Shown here: positions 7,598 through 16,375 of the stretch, piece after piece
Position numbering within the stretch: the first letter of the stretch is position 1
How the letters are laid out: each line of letters begins with the position of its first letter
From: an uncultured Paludibacter sp.
Lineage (GTDB): Bacteria; Bacteroidota; Bacteroidia; Bacteroidales; Paludibacteraceae
DNA: 64,000 bases
Reading direction: 5' to 3'
NCBI GenBank assembly: GCA_937897985.1
Contig: CALCBD010000033.1
Coordinates: 1 to 64,000, forward strand
Notes under the pieces: generated by a model
Told to the model about the DNA's origin: nothing
Databases searched by the model: none
Seen by the model: the letters and a program-made list of their open reading frames with translations, nothing else
Program-made: the position numbers and the translations under genes

Positions 7598-9789
7598 ATA
7601 GCATGAATAGTAAGTTGCTCTTTCATATATTTAAACTCTGTAATTCCATCTGCTGATATAGTCACAGTACTCTGACTCAGCTTAATTTTACGATGAAACA
7701 AAAAATAATCAACAGAAGTTCGGAAAGTCATTGTTCCGGAGTCGAGTGCATTATCGGTAAATTCGACATTCGAACTATATAAAACTGCTATAAATTTGTA
7801 AAATGGAGCCGCAAAATCCTGCATCCATTTAATAATCGATGTAAATTTCTGAACATGAAGCGGAAATTCATCTTTTATTTCAGTCTGATTACCACCCAGA
7901 TATATCTTATATGCCGAAAGGTAAAAATAGTACAACAACGATTTCTTATTGCCGTAGAAAGCAGTGAAATAAAACATATACCCATCATTTACGTAATAAG
8001 CGTATGAATTTGTTTCGGCACAATGAATGTATTTCTGGTTATACGCATCGGTATAGGTATCCCATTTCTCTGTTTTTTCATCCGTTGCATTGATGGTATA
8101 TTTCATTTCTATTGTATTGTCGGGCAACAAATTAAAAGCATTAAAAATAAAAGCATCATGCGAAACCGGCATGACAGATTCATTTTTTAAAGGTTTCTGA
8201 TATTGTTTCAGATTTCTTGATTTACCATCCATTGTATAGTAATAAGCAAAAGGATAATCAATCGTTTTGGCTCCTACCACCGGCAAAATCTGCATTTGAA
8301 AATGTATGTGCGGTTGAGGCGATCGGCCTGAATTACCACAACGGGCTATCAAATCGCCTTTGCGAACAAAATCACCCTGATGCACCCTGAATGTCCCTTT
8401 CTTCAAATGTGAAATCTGACTGTAAAGCCCGCTGGCATGCCTGATAACGATACTATTTCCCCAGTTGTTTACTGTATTAATTTTACCGGGTTCATTGTCT
8501 TCCACTGTATCTGTTATAACTTCCACAAATCCATCGGCCGGTGCAAAAACCGGTTTATTATAGCAAAAATAATCATTGAGTTCAAAGCCTCCATTCCTGA
8601 ACGTTTTATCATTGTGATCCGTAATCATAAAGTCATAAGCATGCCGCCATTCTCCCTTGTGAGTATATTCGCCTTCATGCGACTGTGTAACTTTCCATTC
8701 TCCCATAAACGGGAAATGAACGGGAAAATAATATAAACCCGATAAACGTTCGAGGTTATTTTTATATGCATACAGATTTTTTTCGGGAGAATTGAGCTGC
8801 AGGGGAGTTATTACCAACTTATTGGCTTTTGTTCTGAACTGAAGAAAATAAATAAACAAAATGGTAACAAACGAAAAAGGAAGCGAAAAAACAGGTAACT
8901 GAATATAAGCCAGCAACTTATAAAAAAACAACAAAACCAGTGATGTTAACGGAATCAAAAGAATAGTCCAGAGATAAGACTGGCGCGATGGAATCGTAAA
9001 ATATCCTCCGATTGCAAAAGCTACCATCATATAATTGGCTCCAATGTTATAATAATTGATACTTGCCGTTTCGGATCCGGTGAATCTGGCAAAAAAATAA
9101 GCCGACAAAAAACCGATCATTGATAATGAAAACATAATGCGTGAGCTGAAAAGCAACGCAATAGCAACAAGCAGACCTGCAATGATATTGTTCTGAAAAA
9201 AGATGGAGCTGATGGACCGAAGATAAATATCAACTAATTTGTTCAATTGCAGATTATCGATCGACTGGAATATCTGCAACAGATGATTTCCGCCCACGGC
9301 ATACATTTCGTTCATCCAGAAGATACTTCTCTGAGTCAGTCCGAGATTTTCAAAATGCGATGCAGGCAACACAACAAACCAGAATGAAACGACAAACGGA
9401 ATGCTCAGATGAGGCAATTTGTATTTGGACAACCATCCGCTCAGCCCCACGGAAAGCATGAGTGTCAGCAGTGAAGCCAGAGCCAGCAAACTAAAAAAAA
9501 CGATGCTCGGATCGAAAAAGGTACCCATGCCCACACCTACCAGAAGTGCGTTAAAACTATATACTCCGCTACGTAATGCAGCTTTATCCAACGACATGGA
9601 ATGACCAACCAGCAATACAAAAAGGACAGCCAGAAAGCCGCTGAGTCCTGCCCAGAAATTCAGAAAACTGACCAGTAAAAGTACACCGGCCAGTAATTTA
9701 TTATCAAGAAAAAAGATGATCGAATAACTGTTTAAAATACCGGTCGAAATTTCATTTTTCATAAAACCGGTCATTGACTCTTGTTTCAT
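7576..9789 (-). CDS. Urea-transporter-like membrane domain fused to M23 metallopeptidase
   Basis: This is a 737-residue fusion. About residues 15-320 match the urea transporter (UT) family. The two family half-repeats start at SYSIIFFLDNKLLAG and ISSIFFQNNIIAGLL, with GVYSFNALLVGVGMGTFF and LPHLSIPFVVSFW in the first half. About residues 365-510 are an M23/LytM Zn peptidase: HAYDFMITD near 382 gives the first His and Asp ligands, ISHLKKGTFRVHQGD is a core strand pair, and PHIHFQMQ near 493 supplies the HxH. The remaining 220 residues are soluble, of unknown fold. All M23 zinc ligands appear present, so the peptidase should be active. Ordinary bacterial UT proteins stop near 330 residues. The second UT half (YNIGANYMMVAFAIGG) is divergent, so the solute may not be urea. 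First gene of a three-gene overlapping operon. Confidence 0.8.
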   Translation of the reverse strand: MKQESMTGFMKNEISTGILNSYSIIFFLDNKLLAGVLLLVSFLNFWAGLSGFLAVLFVLLVGHSMSLDKAALRSGVYSFNALLVGVGMGTFFDPSIVFFSLLALASLLTLMLSVGLSGWLSKYKLPHLSIPFVVSFWFVVLPASHFENLGLTQRSIFWMNEMYAVGGNHLLQIFQSIDNLQLNKLVDIYLRSISSIFFQNNIIAGLLVAIALLFSSRIMFSLSMIGFLSAYFFARFTGSETASINYYNIGANYMMVAFAIGGYFTIPSRQSYLWTILLIPLTSLVLLFFYKLLAYIQLPVFSLPFSFVTILFIYFLQFRTKANKLVITPLQLNSPEKNLYAYKNNLERLSGLYYFPVHFPFMGEWKVTQSHEGEYTHKGEWRHAYDFMITDHNDKTFRNGGFELNDYFCYNKPVFAPADGFVEVITDTVEDNEPGKINTVNNWGNSIVIRHASGLYSQISHLKKGTFRVHQGDFVRKGDLIARCGNSGRSPQPHIHFQMQILPVVGAKTIDYPFAYYYTMDGKSRNLKQYQKPLKNESVMPVSHDAFIFNAFNLLPDNTIEMKYTINATDEKTEKWDTYTDAYNQKYIHCAETNSYAYYVNDGYMFYFTAFYGNKKSLLYYFYLSAYKIYLGGNQTEIKDEFPLHVQKFTSIIKWMQDFAAPFYKFIAVLYSSNVEFTDNALDSGTMTFRTSVDYFLFHRKIKLSQSTVTISADGITEFKYMKEQLTIHAICTNLNS

Positions 9790-9807
9790 TTACTGCAAAT
9801 TAGCATA

Positions 9808-9837
9808 CAAAATTAGCATAAATTTTTCATTTTCAAA
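9808..9837 (-). promoter_or_regulatory. Promoter of the UT-M23 operon
   Basis: On the minus strand, TTTG (9834-9837) and TAATTTTG (9808-9815) are separated by 18 bases, close to the Bacteroidota consensus. The start site would fall just before the ATG at 9789, giving a very short leader. The -7 region lies in a direct repeat of CAAATTAGCATA (9796-9807) and CAAAATTAGCATA (9808-9820). Confidence 0.6.
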
Positions 9838-12760
9838 ACGATATTGTGTTAACCGTTGATGAAGACGAAAGTGTGTTGGTGGATTTTAATGTCGCACCTG
9901 TTGTTGCATAACTGCCTCCGGTATACATTCCCCAACCTGTGGCACCACCTACAAAACTTCCACCGGTATAGGTACCACCGGAATAAATTTTATACGATGT
10001 TCCTTTCACTAATCCCGGCGACGAGAAATGGAAATAATACACTGCATTTTTTGGTTTAAAGGTAACCATTTCAGTTCCGCCTGCACTTTCGATATGCAAC
10101 AATCCTGAAGCGGCTATCTGTGCACCTGATTTAATAAAGATACCCGGTTGTGTCGAACCTGTGTTCATGGCTTTGGTCATGTTCGAATTTGAGCCTGCCG
10201 AAATGATTGTTCCGCCGTTTATATTGAATGCTCCGTTAAAATCAATTCCTTCCTCAGGTTGACTGGTAGGCCCGCATACAACTGTTATCCCTCCCGATAT
10301 GGTGATATTACCGTTACTGTCAATTGCATCCGATCCGGTGACAATCACAATACCACCCTTAATGTAGAGGTTGCTTCCATCATTCGATTCGGTACCACCC
10401 GCAACGGTTCCGTAAGTTGCATTGATTCCATCATTCGATGCAGTAATATTGGTAGTTCCTCCGTTGAATGTTATAACCGGTGCCTCAACGCCTTCTCCTA
10501 CACCCTGGGTAACCGATATTGCCGATAATAATATATTTCCGTTGTTAATGGTAATCGATGCATCAGAATGAATACCATCATCGGTTGAATTAATGATAAA
10601 TTTTCCGTTGTTAATTGTAATAGCTTTGTCCGACACCAATGTTTTCGGATGACAATAATCCGTACCGGAAACCAGAAAACGCGTACCCAAAGTGGTTAAA
10701 TTTACAACAGGCACATTCGTAGCATCGCCAAAAGTAACTATTCCATTCGATGAAATAGCTTTCCCTCCGGAAGCTGTGGCTGCAGCTGTCAGATTAAGTG
10801 TTCCGGCAAGTACAGTCAGATTTCCGTCCGACGAAATACACGAAGAATTATATGAATCCTTAACGTTCAGGACATTATTGGAATAAGTGTTTCCCGCACC
10901 TGATACGGTTATGGTAATGTTACCTCCTGAAATATTAACATCGGCATCGGCCGAAATCCCTTTACCGGCTATTCCCGAGGCTGTCACCGTAATTTCAGCA
11001 TTAGTGATATTCACATTGCCATCGCTTTTCAGAGCTGTGCAGTAGGAAGGATCGTAAGTGGACGCAGTCAGGTTTTCGAGTACGACATTACCTGTAGTAG
11101 TAATACCAATATTGCCACCGTTAATATTTAATTCTTTAGTGGCTTTTACGGCCTTCGACTGATTTCCGTTGACTGTCAGCGTACAAACCCCTCCGTTAAT
11201 ATTAACAATTGAATCTCCATCAATACATTCCGCTCCCTGTTTTGTACAGGTGATGGTCAGATCGGCATTATTAATAGTGATGATTTTATCCGATTTCAAA
11301 CCTTTAGGTTCGCAATAAACTGCAGATGCATAACCTGAAGTTCCGCTCACTAAAAACCTGTCCGAAGTATTATTGATAATAATAGTTGGTTTCGACAGAG
11401 TATTACCAATAGTCAGGTTTCCATCGCTTGAAAAGGTGCGGCTTCCGTTACCGGAAGTTGTGGAATTCAGCGTACCGCCTGTCATTTGAATGTCGCCATT
11501 GGCATCGATTCCGGCAAAACTATATGCATCAGTCACTCCGAGCGAATTGGTATAAGTTGCTCCGTTACCGCTTGCAATAATTGTAATCGTGCCGCTACTA
11601 ATGGTAAGACCGGCGTCGGACGAAATGGCTTTATTGCCTGTTCCTTCAGATGTCACTTCAATCTCGGAACCCGAAATATTTAAGCCGGTAGTCGCCTTGA
11701 TGCCAGTGCAATAGGAAGGATCATATCCCGACCCGAGGGCTGTAAGTACAGCATTACCGGAAGTGGTAATTTTTATTTTTCCACCTGTAAGTTGCATCCA
11801 CTGTTTTGCACGTAATCCTTTGGCCTGATTCCCACTGACGGTTTGAATGATAATACCGCCCGAAATGGTCATGTCATAGTCGCAGGTGATTCCTTTCGTA
11901 TCGGCTACAGCATTGGTGGTTGTAATGTTGCCGCCTGAGATATTCAGATTCCCGAGTTCACACTCAATACCATCGCCGTTTGTATTCGTTTGTATGTTTC
12001 CGTTGTTACATGTAAACATTCCTTTTGAATGAATTCCATCCTTGCCGGCTGTAGGGACAATGATATTTCCACCTGAAACCACTATATAATCGTCGCTGCA
12101 TATAGCATGTCTGGCTACACTTTTAACTGTCAGAGTACCACTTCCGAAAAACTCAACAGCACCTTCGCTGAAAAATGTTGATTTCTGATCCTCGGTACTC
12201 GTCGTATAGGTAGTTCCATCGTTCAGAAAATTAGTAGTTCCGGCCGCAAGCAAGACACTGGCTTTATTTTTCGATTGTATATTAATGGCAGGTCCGGTCG
12301 TGTTAGTGATATCGGCATTTTTAAGTTGAATTTCAAATTTTGAATTGCTGTAAATTTTAAACATACCATTCGAAGTATTACCCGTCAACAAATAACTTAC
12401 CTCGGTAGCTACTGTGGAATTAACTATAACTGAAGCACCGTTAACAGTGACAGAAACACCGGCTCCATCGAAAGGATTGCTTACAGTTGCGGTCGCTCCA
12501 TCAAAACTTATCTGAACCACGTTTTGAGGATTGGTGAAACCCAGACTGTCAATTTCACTCAGCAGAAAAGCGGATTCTGTTTTATCCGTATTGTGAATAC
12601 TGATTTTTGTATTGTTTTCGGTGAAAGTTATACTATCAATTGCTGTGATGTATTTCGAAACAACAGTTTTGTCTATTTTAAAAATATACAATTTATCCTG
12701 AGCTAAAACACTTATAATCAATAAGACTATAAAAAACATCAGTCCTGTTAACTTTTTCAT
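9833..12760 (-). CDS. Secreted Cthe_2159-like carbohydrate-binding beta-helix protein
   Basis: The 975-residue protein has a signal peptide (cleaved near VLAQ) and a short N-terminal domain (AIDSITFTENNTKISI, LLSEIDSLGF). A very long right-handed beta-helix follows, built from short turns such as DGIHSDASITINNGNILLSA and SGGNITTTNAVADTKGITCD. The INGG/SGG plus GI-S-DG turns are typical of the Cthe_2159 (DUF4353) family, whose founder binds polygalacturonate and cellulose. Residues about 292-475 and 510-695 are an internal duplication, both carrying YDPSYCT and ending RFLVSG. There is no T9SS sorting domain at the C-terminus. Its ATG overlaps the stop of the upstream T9SS-sorted gene (ATGA). 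It is probably a cell-surface or secreted glycan-binding protein. Confidence 0.75.
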   Translation of the reverse strand: MKKLTGLMFFIVLLIISVLAQDKLYIFKIDKTVVSKYITAIDSITFTENNTKISIHNTDKTESAFLLSEIDSLGFTNPQNVVQISFDGATATVSNPFDGAGVSVTVNGASVIVNSTVATEVSYLLTGNTSNGMFKIYSNSKFEIQLKNADITNTTGPAINIQSKNKASVLLAAGTTNFLNDGTTYTTSTEDQKSTFFSEGAVEFFGSGTLTVKSVARHAICSDDYIVVSGGNIIVPTAGKDGIHSKGMFTCNNGNIQTNTNGDGIECELGNLNISGGNITTTNAVADTKGITCDYDMTISGGIIIQTVSGNQAKGLRAKQWMQLTGGKIKITTSGNAVLTALGSGYDPSYCTGIKATTGLNISGSEIEVTSEGTGNKAISSDAGLTISSGTITIIASGNGATYTNSLGVTDAYSFAGIDANGDIQMTGGTLNSTTSGNGSRTFSSDGNLTIGNTLSKPTIIINNTSDRFLVSGTSGYASAVYCEPKGLKSDKIITINNADLTITCTKQGAECIDGDSIVNINGGVCTLTVNGNQSKAVKATKELNINGGNIGITTTGNVVLENLTASTYDPSYCTALKSDGNVNITNAEITVTASGIAGKGISADADVNISGGNITITVSGAGNTYSNNVLNVKDSYNSSCISSDGNLTVLAGTLNLTAAATASGGKAISSNGIVTFGDATNVPVVNLTTLGTRFLVSGTDYCHPKTLVSDKAITINNGKFIINSTDDGIHSDASITINNGNILLSAISVTQGVGEGVEAPVITFNGGTTNITASNDGINATYGTVAGGTESNDGSNLYIKGGIVIVTGSDAIDSNGNITISGGITVVCGPTSQPEEGIDFNGAFNINGGTIISAGSNSNMTKAMNTGSTQPGIFIKSGAQIAASGLLHIESAGGTEMVTFKPKNAVYYFHFSSPGLVKGTSYKIYSGGTYTGGSFVGGATGWGMYTGGSYATTGATLKSTNTLSSSSTVNTISF

Positions 12761-13248
12761 AGCTTCGATATTTTTATTGTTTGATTATTAATTTTTACCA
12801 AATATAATCCTGAATGTAAATTACTTACATTTATTCCGTTTGAAATATCAGGATTTTCAGCCTGATAAACCGGCAAACCATTGAGTTGATAAATTACAAC
12901 TGATACCACTTTTTCGCTCATATCCTTAATAAAAAACTGATCCACTACCGGATTCGGATAGATAATGAATTTCCCGCTTTGTGAACTTAAAGTTTTTAAA
13001 TCAGTATTGGGATTGAAAGTAATTGCAGCTATCGAACCAATTGGAAATGAGTTCGAAGTTGCATTCTGCAAATTAAAAATCATATTCCCGTTTTCAAATA
13101 CGATTTTTCTCACCGAGCTAATCAGTAAGCTTTGTGTGGTTTGAGAATTTAATCTCAGGTATAAATTGCTCTGAGCTGCCAGCAAAAGGCTGCTAATTGT
13201 AAAAAGGAGTAATACTGGTATCCTTTCAGAAAATCTGAATTGTTTCAT
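12757..13248 (-). CDS. Small T9SS type A sorting-domain protein
   Basis: The 163-residue protein has a signal peptide (ending LLLAAQ) and a roughly 60-residue domain with the pattern SSVRKIVFENGNMIFNL and FPIGSIAAITF. A complete type A T9SS sorting domain follows, from KFIIYPNPVVDQFFIKD to LHSGLYLVKINNQTIKISKL. Almost the whole mature protein is this small domain plus the export tag. The N-terminal domain resembles the one at the start of the downstream beta-helix protein (AIDSITF / SEIDSLGF). The two genes overlap by ATGA, so they are probably co-translated and may work as a pair. Confidence 0.75.
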   Translation of the reverse strand: MKQFRFSERIPVLLLFTISSLLLAAQSNLYLRLNSQTTQSLLISSVRKIVFENGNMIFNLQNATSNSFPIGSIAAITFNPNTDLKTLSSQSGKFIIYPNPVVDQFFIKDMSEKVVSVVIYQLNGLPVYQAENPDISNGINVSNLHSGLYLVKINNQTIKISKL

Positions 13249-13355
13249 TTGCGTAAATATATTTACTGTTGAATTAAAACCTACGCAATTTTAACATAAA
13301 ACGGCGGATATGGAAAATATTTTCAGTAGAATCCTTTATTTTTTAAGTGAAAAAT

Positions 13356-14702
13356 TCATTGAAGATGGTCGGGTAATTGTTCCAACTCTTCAATATATCT
13401 GAGATCTTCGGCTTTACGAATGATGTGTGTATTATTTTCCTCATCAATAAGTACAACGTTGGGACGAAGTGTAATGAACTGCATCCACTGAGTCATATTG
13501 TAAGCACCGACTTTGTGAACCACCACCTGATCTCCTTTTTGCAGCATAGGCATGGTAATACTTTCACGCACAACATCAATGTTCATACACAGAGGACCGA
13601 ACATCACCATTTCTTCGGTCTGATCACCAAGCTTCTGAGCCGGACTGATTTTATGTTCGTACCAGAGTGATGTAAACAATGAATTCAGTCCAAAGTCCAT
13701 GATTGTAGCCCGTCGTCCATCCGATAAACGTTTGGTGGCTAATACTGTACCAAGCAAAAAACCTGCATCATCAATAAGCGCCCGTCCTGATTCAAGTATC
13801 AGTGTGGGTAATTCTTCCTGATGAAAACCATAACCAAGAATCACATCGGTAATAGCATCGGCAAACTGATCGATGGAAGGGACAGTATCTGTTCCGGGTA
13901 AATAGGCACCTTTCAGAGTGTTAGTGGAAGGAAAACCACCGCCAAGGTCGATATACTGGAGCATTTTGCCGAAACGTTCCTTTACACTCCAGGTAAGTTC
14001 ACAAAGATTTCGGGCAGCAATGCTGTAGGCTTCGGGAGCAAGCATAAAAGTACCGATATGACAATGAATTCCGACTAAATCAAGATTTTCGGAATTGAGA
14101 ATACGAGTCAGGGCATTCCAGGCCTGTCCGTTTTCGAAATTAAAACCGAACCTGTCCCACTTTGGATAAATACCCGTATCCATATTGACACGTATTGCAA
14201 CCCGCGGACGAAGTTTGTGCTCTTCGCTCAATCGGATCAAAGTATATAATTCATCATAGTGGTCAATATGAATCAAAGAATTATTTTTAACAGCCATGAT
14301 TAATTCTTCGTCCTTTTTATCAGGGCCGTTGAAAATAATTTTATTTCCCGGCACGCCGTTTCCAAGCGCTTTTTTATATTCAAAACCCGAAACTACTTCG
14401 GCCCACGAACCTTCCTGATGAAAAATCTTACATACAGCATTGATATAGTTGGTTTTATACGACCAGGCAAATTGCACTTTCGGATAACGGGTTTTAAATA
14501 TCCGCTGGGCGTTGTTAAAATTCCTGCGGATTTGTCGTTCCGAAATTACAAAAAGTGGTGATCCGTATTCGCTTAAAAGGTTTCTTACAGATACACTTTC
14601 TATATGAGTAACAGGCTCATTAACCGATTTTGTACCGAATTTATTCATCAAACCGGCGTTCATTTTTGTAATGAAAGGCCTTTCATACCTGATTTTTTCC
14701 AT
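13356..14702 (-). CDS. PLP-dependent fold-III decarboxylase (LysA/ornithine decarboxylase family 2)
   Basis: This 448-residue enzyme belongs to the alanine-racemase-fold decarboxylases. The PLP lysine is Lys83 in FAWSYKTNYI. The phosphate-binding glycines are in YIDLGGGFPS, ESGRALIDDAG is a core family motif, and the catalytic cysteine region is GPLCMNIDVV. Diaminopimelate decarboxylases usually run about 415-420 residues; this one has about 30 extra N-terminal residues before the barrel. Its neighbours upstream are an ATP-grasp ligase (45-base gap) and a PqqD-like protein, not lysine-biosynthesis genes. It is therefore more likely a pathway-specific decarboxylase acting on an amino acid or an amino-acid conjugate. 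The substrate cannot be read from the sequence. Confidence 0.85.
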   Translation of the reverse strand: MEKIRYERPFITKMNAGLMNKFGTKSVNEPVTHIESVSVRNLLSEYGSPLFVISERQIRRNFNNAQRIFKTRYPKVQFAWSYKTNYINAVCKIFHQEGSWAEVVSGFEYKKALGNGVPGNKIIFNGPDKKDEELIMAVKNNSLIHIDHYDELYTLIRLSEEHKLRPRVAIRVNMDTGIYPKWDRFGFNFENGQAWNALTRILNSENLDLVGIHCHIGTFMLAPEAYSIAARNLCELTWSVKERFGKMLQYIDLGGGFPSTNTLKGAYLPGTDTVPSIDQFADAITDVILGYGFHQEELPTLILESGRALIDDAGFLLGTVLATKRLSDGRRATIMDFGLNSLFTSLWYEHKISPAQKLGDQTEEMVMFGPLCMNIDVVRESITMPMLQKGDQVVVHKVGAYNMTQWMQFITLRPNVVLIDEENNTHIIRKAEDLRYIEELEQLPDHLQ

Positions 14703-14747
14703 TTTCCAATAATTACGAATTATTATTAATTGTCAATTATTAATTGT

Positions 14748-15803
14748 TTATAGTTCTCCGTTACCCGAAATTTTCTGAAATTCCCGTATGTCGGTTATCA
14801 AATCCCAGGCATAACGCACAAATATTTTACCCACTTCATATTCAGTAAAAGGTTCAGGTTTCTCACCCAAAGCCATTTTAACCAGACTTGCCGGTTGATT
14901 TTGACCGGCTGCAGCGGTTAAATAAATCCATGCAGGGAAACGCGGATTCACTTCCATGATATATGGTTTACCTTTATTGCTCAGCATTACTTCCAGTTCA
15001 CATCCACCACGCCATTTGGTTGCACTGATAAATTTCTGTGCCAGTGTAATAAAGTTTTCGTCATCGAGCGTAATTCCTGCCCATGCTTTTCCTTTTTCGG
15101 TAATGTATAGTTTACGCATTGGTATGACGCTTATGGCATTACCCTCACCGTCACCCAGAGCAGCAATATTGATTTCAGTGCCTTTTATAAACTCCTGAAC
15201 AATAATCGGCAATCCCCATTTAGAAAGTATTTTATAGTAAGCCTTTTCAACCTGATCCATGTTGTTGGCAATAATTGCATCATAAAATTTGCCCTTAATT
15301 ACCATCGGATATTCAAATTCTGCCTCGAGTGAGGCAAGTTCACGAAATTCGTGAATCACTCTGTCTTTAGGAACAAAAAAATCATATTTTTTCCCGAATT
15401 CGAATAATTTTATTTTGTCACGCGCTTCAAACTGCTCAATATCGGGCATAAAGGTGGCAATACCCATCTTTTTAAGTACATTTCTTAATTTGATGAAATT
15501 GAAAAGTTCCGCATCGAAATTCGGAATAATCACATTCAGATTTTCCTTTTCATGGATATATTGCAACCGGCCAAGCAGACTATCGGTTCCTGCCGAAGGA
15601 TAAGGTATCTGATAGGTTTTATCCACCAAATCGTGCATATAGAGCCCCGGTTCGAGCGATTCGTACGACAGTCCGATGATTCTCGCATCAAAATCCTTAC
15701 ACTCACGAATGGCTCGTATTACCGCCACTCCGGGTCCCGGACTGTCGATTGCATTTAATCCGGTTACTCCGATAACAACTTTTCTCTTATCATCATTTTT
15801 CAT
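14748..15803 (-). CDS. ATP-grasp ligase (carbamoyl-phosphate-synthase-like)
   Basis: The 351-residue protein begins with a Rossmann-like pre-ATP-grasp domain (KVVIGVTGLNAIDSPGPGVA). The ATP-grasp fold follows: an ATP-binding lysine in YPMVIKGKFYDAII near residue 170, the EFIKGTEINIAALGDGEGN strand pair, and the Mg-binding EVNPRFPAWIYL near residue 290. ATP-grasp enzymes join a carboxylate to an amine or thiol through an acyl-phosphate. It lies between a pqqD-like gene (79-base gap) and a PLP decarboxylase, all on the minus strand, so it probably makes an amide bond in the same pathway. It is not recognisable as CarB, PurD, Ddl or RimK by length and context. Confidence 0.85.
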   Translation of the reverse strand: MKNDDKRKVVIGVTGLNAIDSPGPGVAVIRAIRECKDFDARIIGLSYESLEPGLYMHDLVDKTYQIPYPSAGTDSLLGRLQYIHEKENLNVIIPNFDAELFNFIKLRNVLKKMGIATFMPDIEQFEARDKIKLFEFGKKYDFFVPKDRVIHEFRELASLEAEFEYPMVIKGKFYDAIIANNMDQVEKAYYKILSKWGLPIIVQEFIKGTEINIAALGDGEGNAISVIPMRKLYITEKGKAWAGITLDDENFITLAQKFISATKWRGGCELEVMLSNKGKPYIMEVNPRFPAWIYLTAAAGQNQPASLVKMALGEKPEPFTEYEVGKIFVRYAWDLITDIREFQKISGNGEL

Positions 15804-15882
15804 ATCTGTTTCAAAATTTAATACAATGATTCATAGTTCATCCATTTTCATTTAACGATAGGTTAATTCAAAGATATTCTGC

Positions 15883-16122
15883 TCATTCAAGGATATTATA
15901 ATCCTTAAGCTGAAGCGTAAATTCTTCTAAATCACGTTCAAAAAGAGACTTATCAACATCGTATTTTTCACATATTTTTTCTACAATCTGCATCGCCGGC
16001 ATATCACTTTTCAACAACTGTAAAATCTCTGCACCAATGCTATTGGTTGAAAATGAGTCACCGGTTGCAGGATTAAACAGAAATCCTTCTTCGCTCGTTG
16101 CTATGTTCTTACGTACTTTCAT
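15883..16122 (-). CDS. PqqD-like protein (RRE-fold peptide chaperone)
   Basis: The 79-residue protein has the PqqD winged-helix pattern: a beta strand with the GFLFNPATGDSFSTNSIGAE signature, a hydrophobic helix (ILQLLKSDMP) and a C-terminal helix pair (IVEKICEKYDVDKSLFERDL). Length is normal for a stand-alone PqqD. PqqD-fold proteins bind leader peptides of ribosomally made peptides, or hand substrates to partner enzymes. Here it opens an operon with an ATP-grasp ligase and a decarboxylase. No precursor-peptide gene is obvious next to it. The family call is firm; the role is inferred. Confidence 0.8.
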   Translation of the reverse strand: MKVRKNIATSEEGFLFNPATGDSFSTNSIGAEILQLLKSDMPAMQIVEKICEKYDVDKSLFERDLEEFTLQLKDYNILE

Positions 16123-16233
16123 TGTATTATAAAGTTTAAAAATACTTTTGAATTTAATCAGTTGTTTCTCTTTAAGTTATATTTTTCTATGGTCCTGTGT
16201 TTTTTAACAGAAGCTGTATTAAAAGTTTATTTT

Positions 16234-16341
16234 GAACGCAAATTTACACAATTTTCATGAGCTAATCATTTTGTATTTTACTGACATACATCTATTTACA
16301 AATTTTCAATAATTAGTTATTGTTTGCATAAATTTGCGTTC
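16234..16341. repeat. 13-bp perfect inverted repeat carrying two outward -7 boxes
   Basis: GAACGCAAATTTA (16234-16246) is the exact reverse complement of TAAATTTGCGTTC (16329-16341). The minus-strand reading of the first copy gives a TAAATTTG -7 box (16239-16246) pointed at the pqqD operon. The second copy gives the same box on the plus strand (16329-16336), pointed toward the 3' end of the DUF2202 gene. Confidence 0.6.
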
Positions 16342-16375
16342 CTCCTGCTCTTTTCGCACAAGCTCAGTATTCGGC

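Noticed and set aside
16310..16350. Seven-codon minus-strand frame (MQTITNY) upstream of the pqqD-like gene as a RiPP precursor
   Set aside because: It is too short to hold a leader and core, and it sits in a promoter-like inverted repeat.
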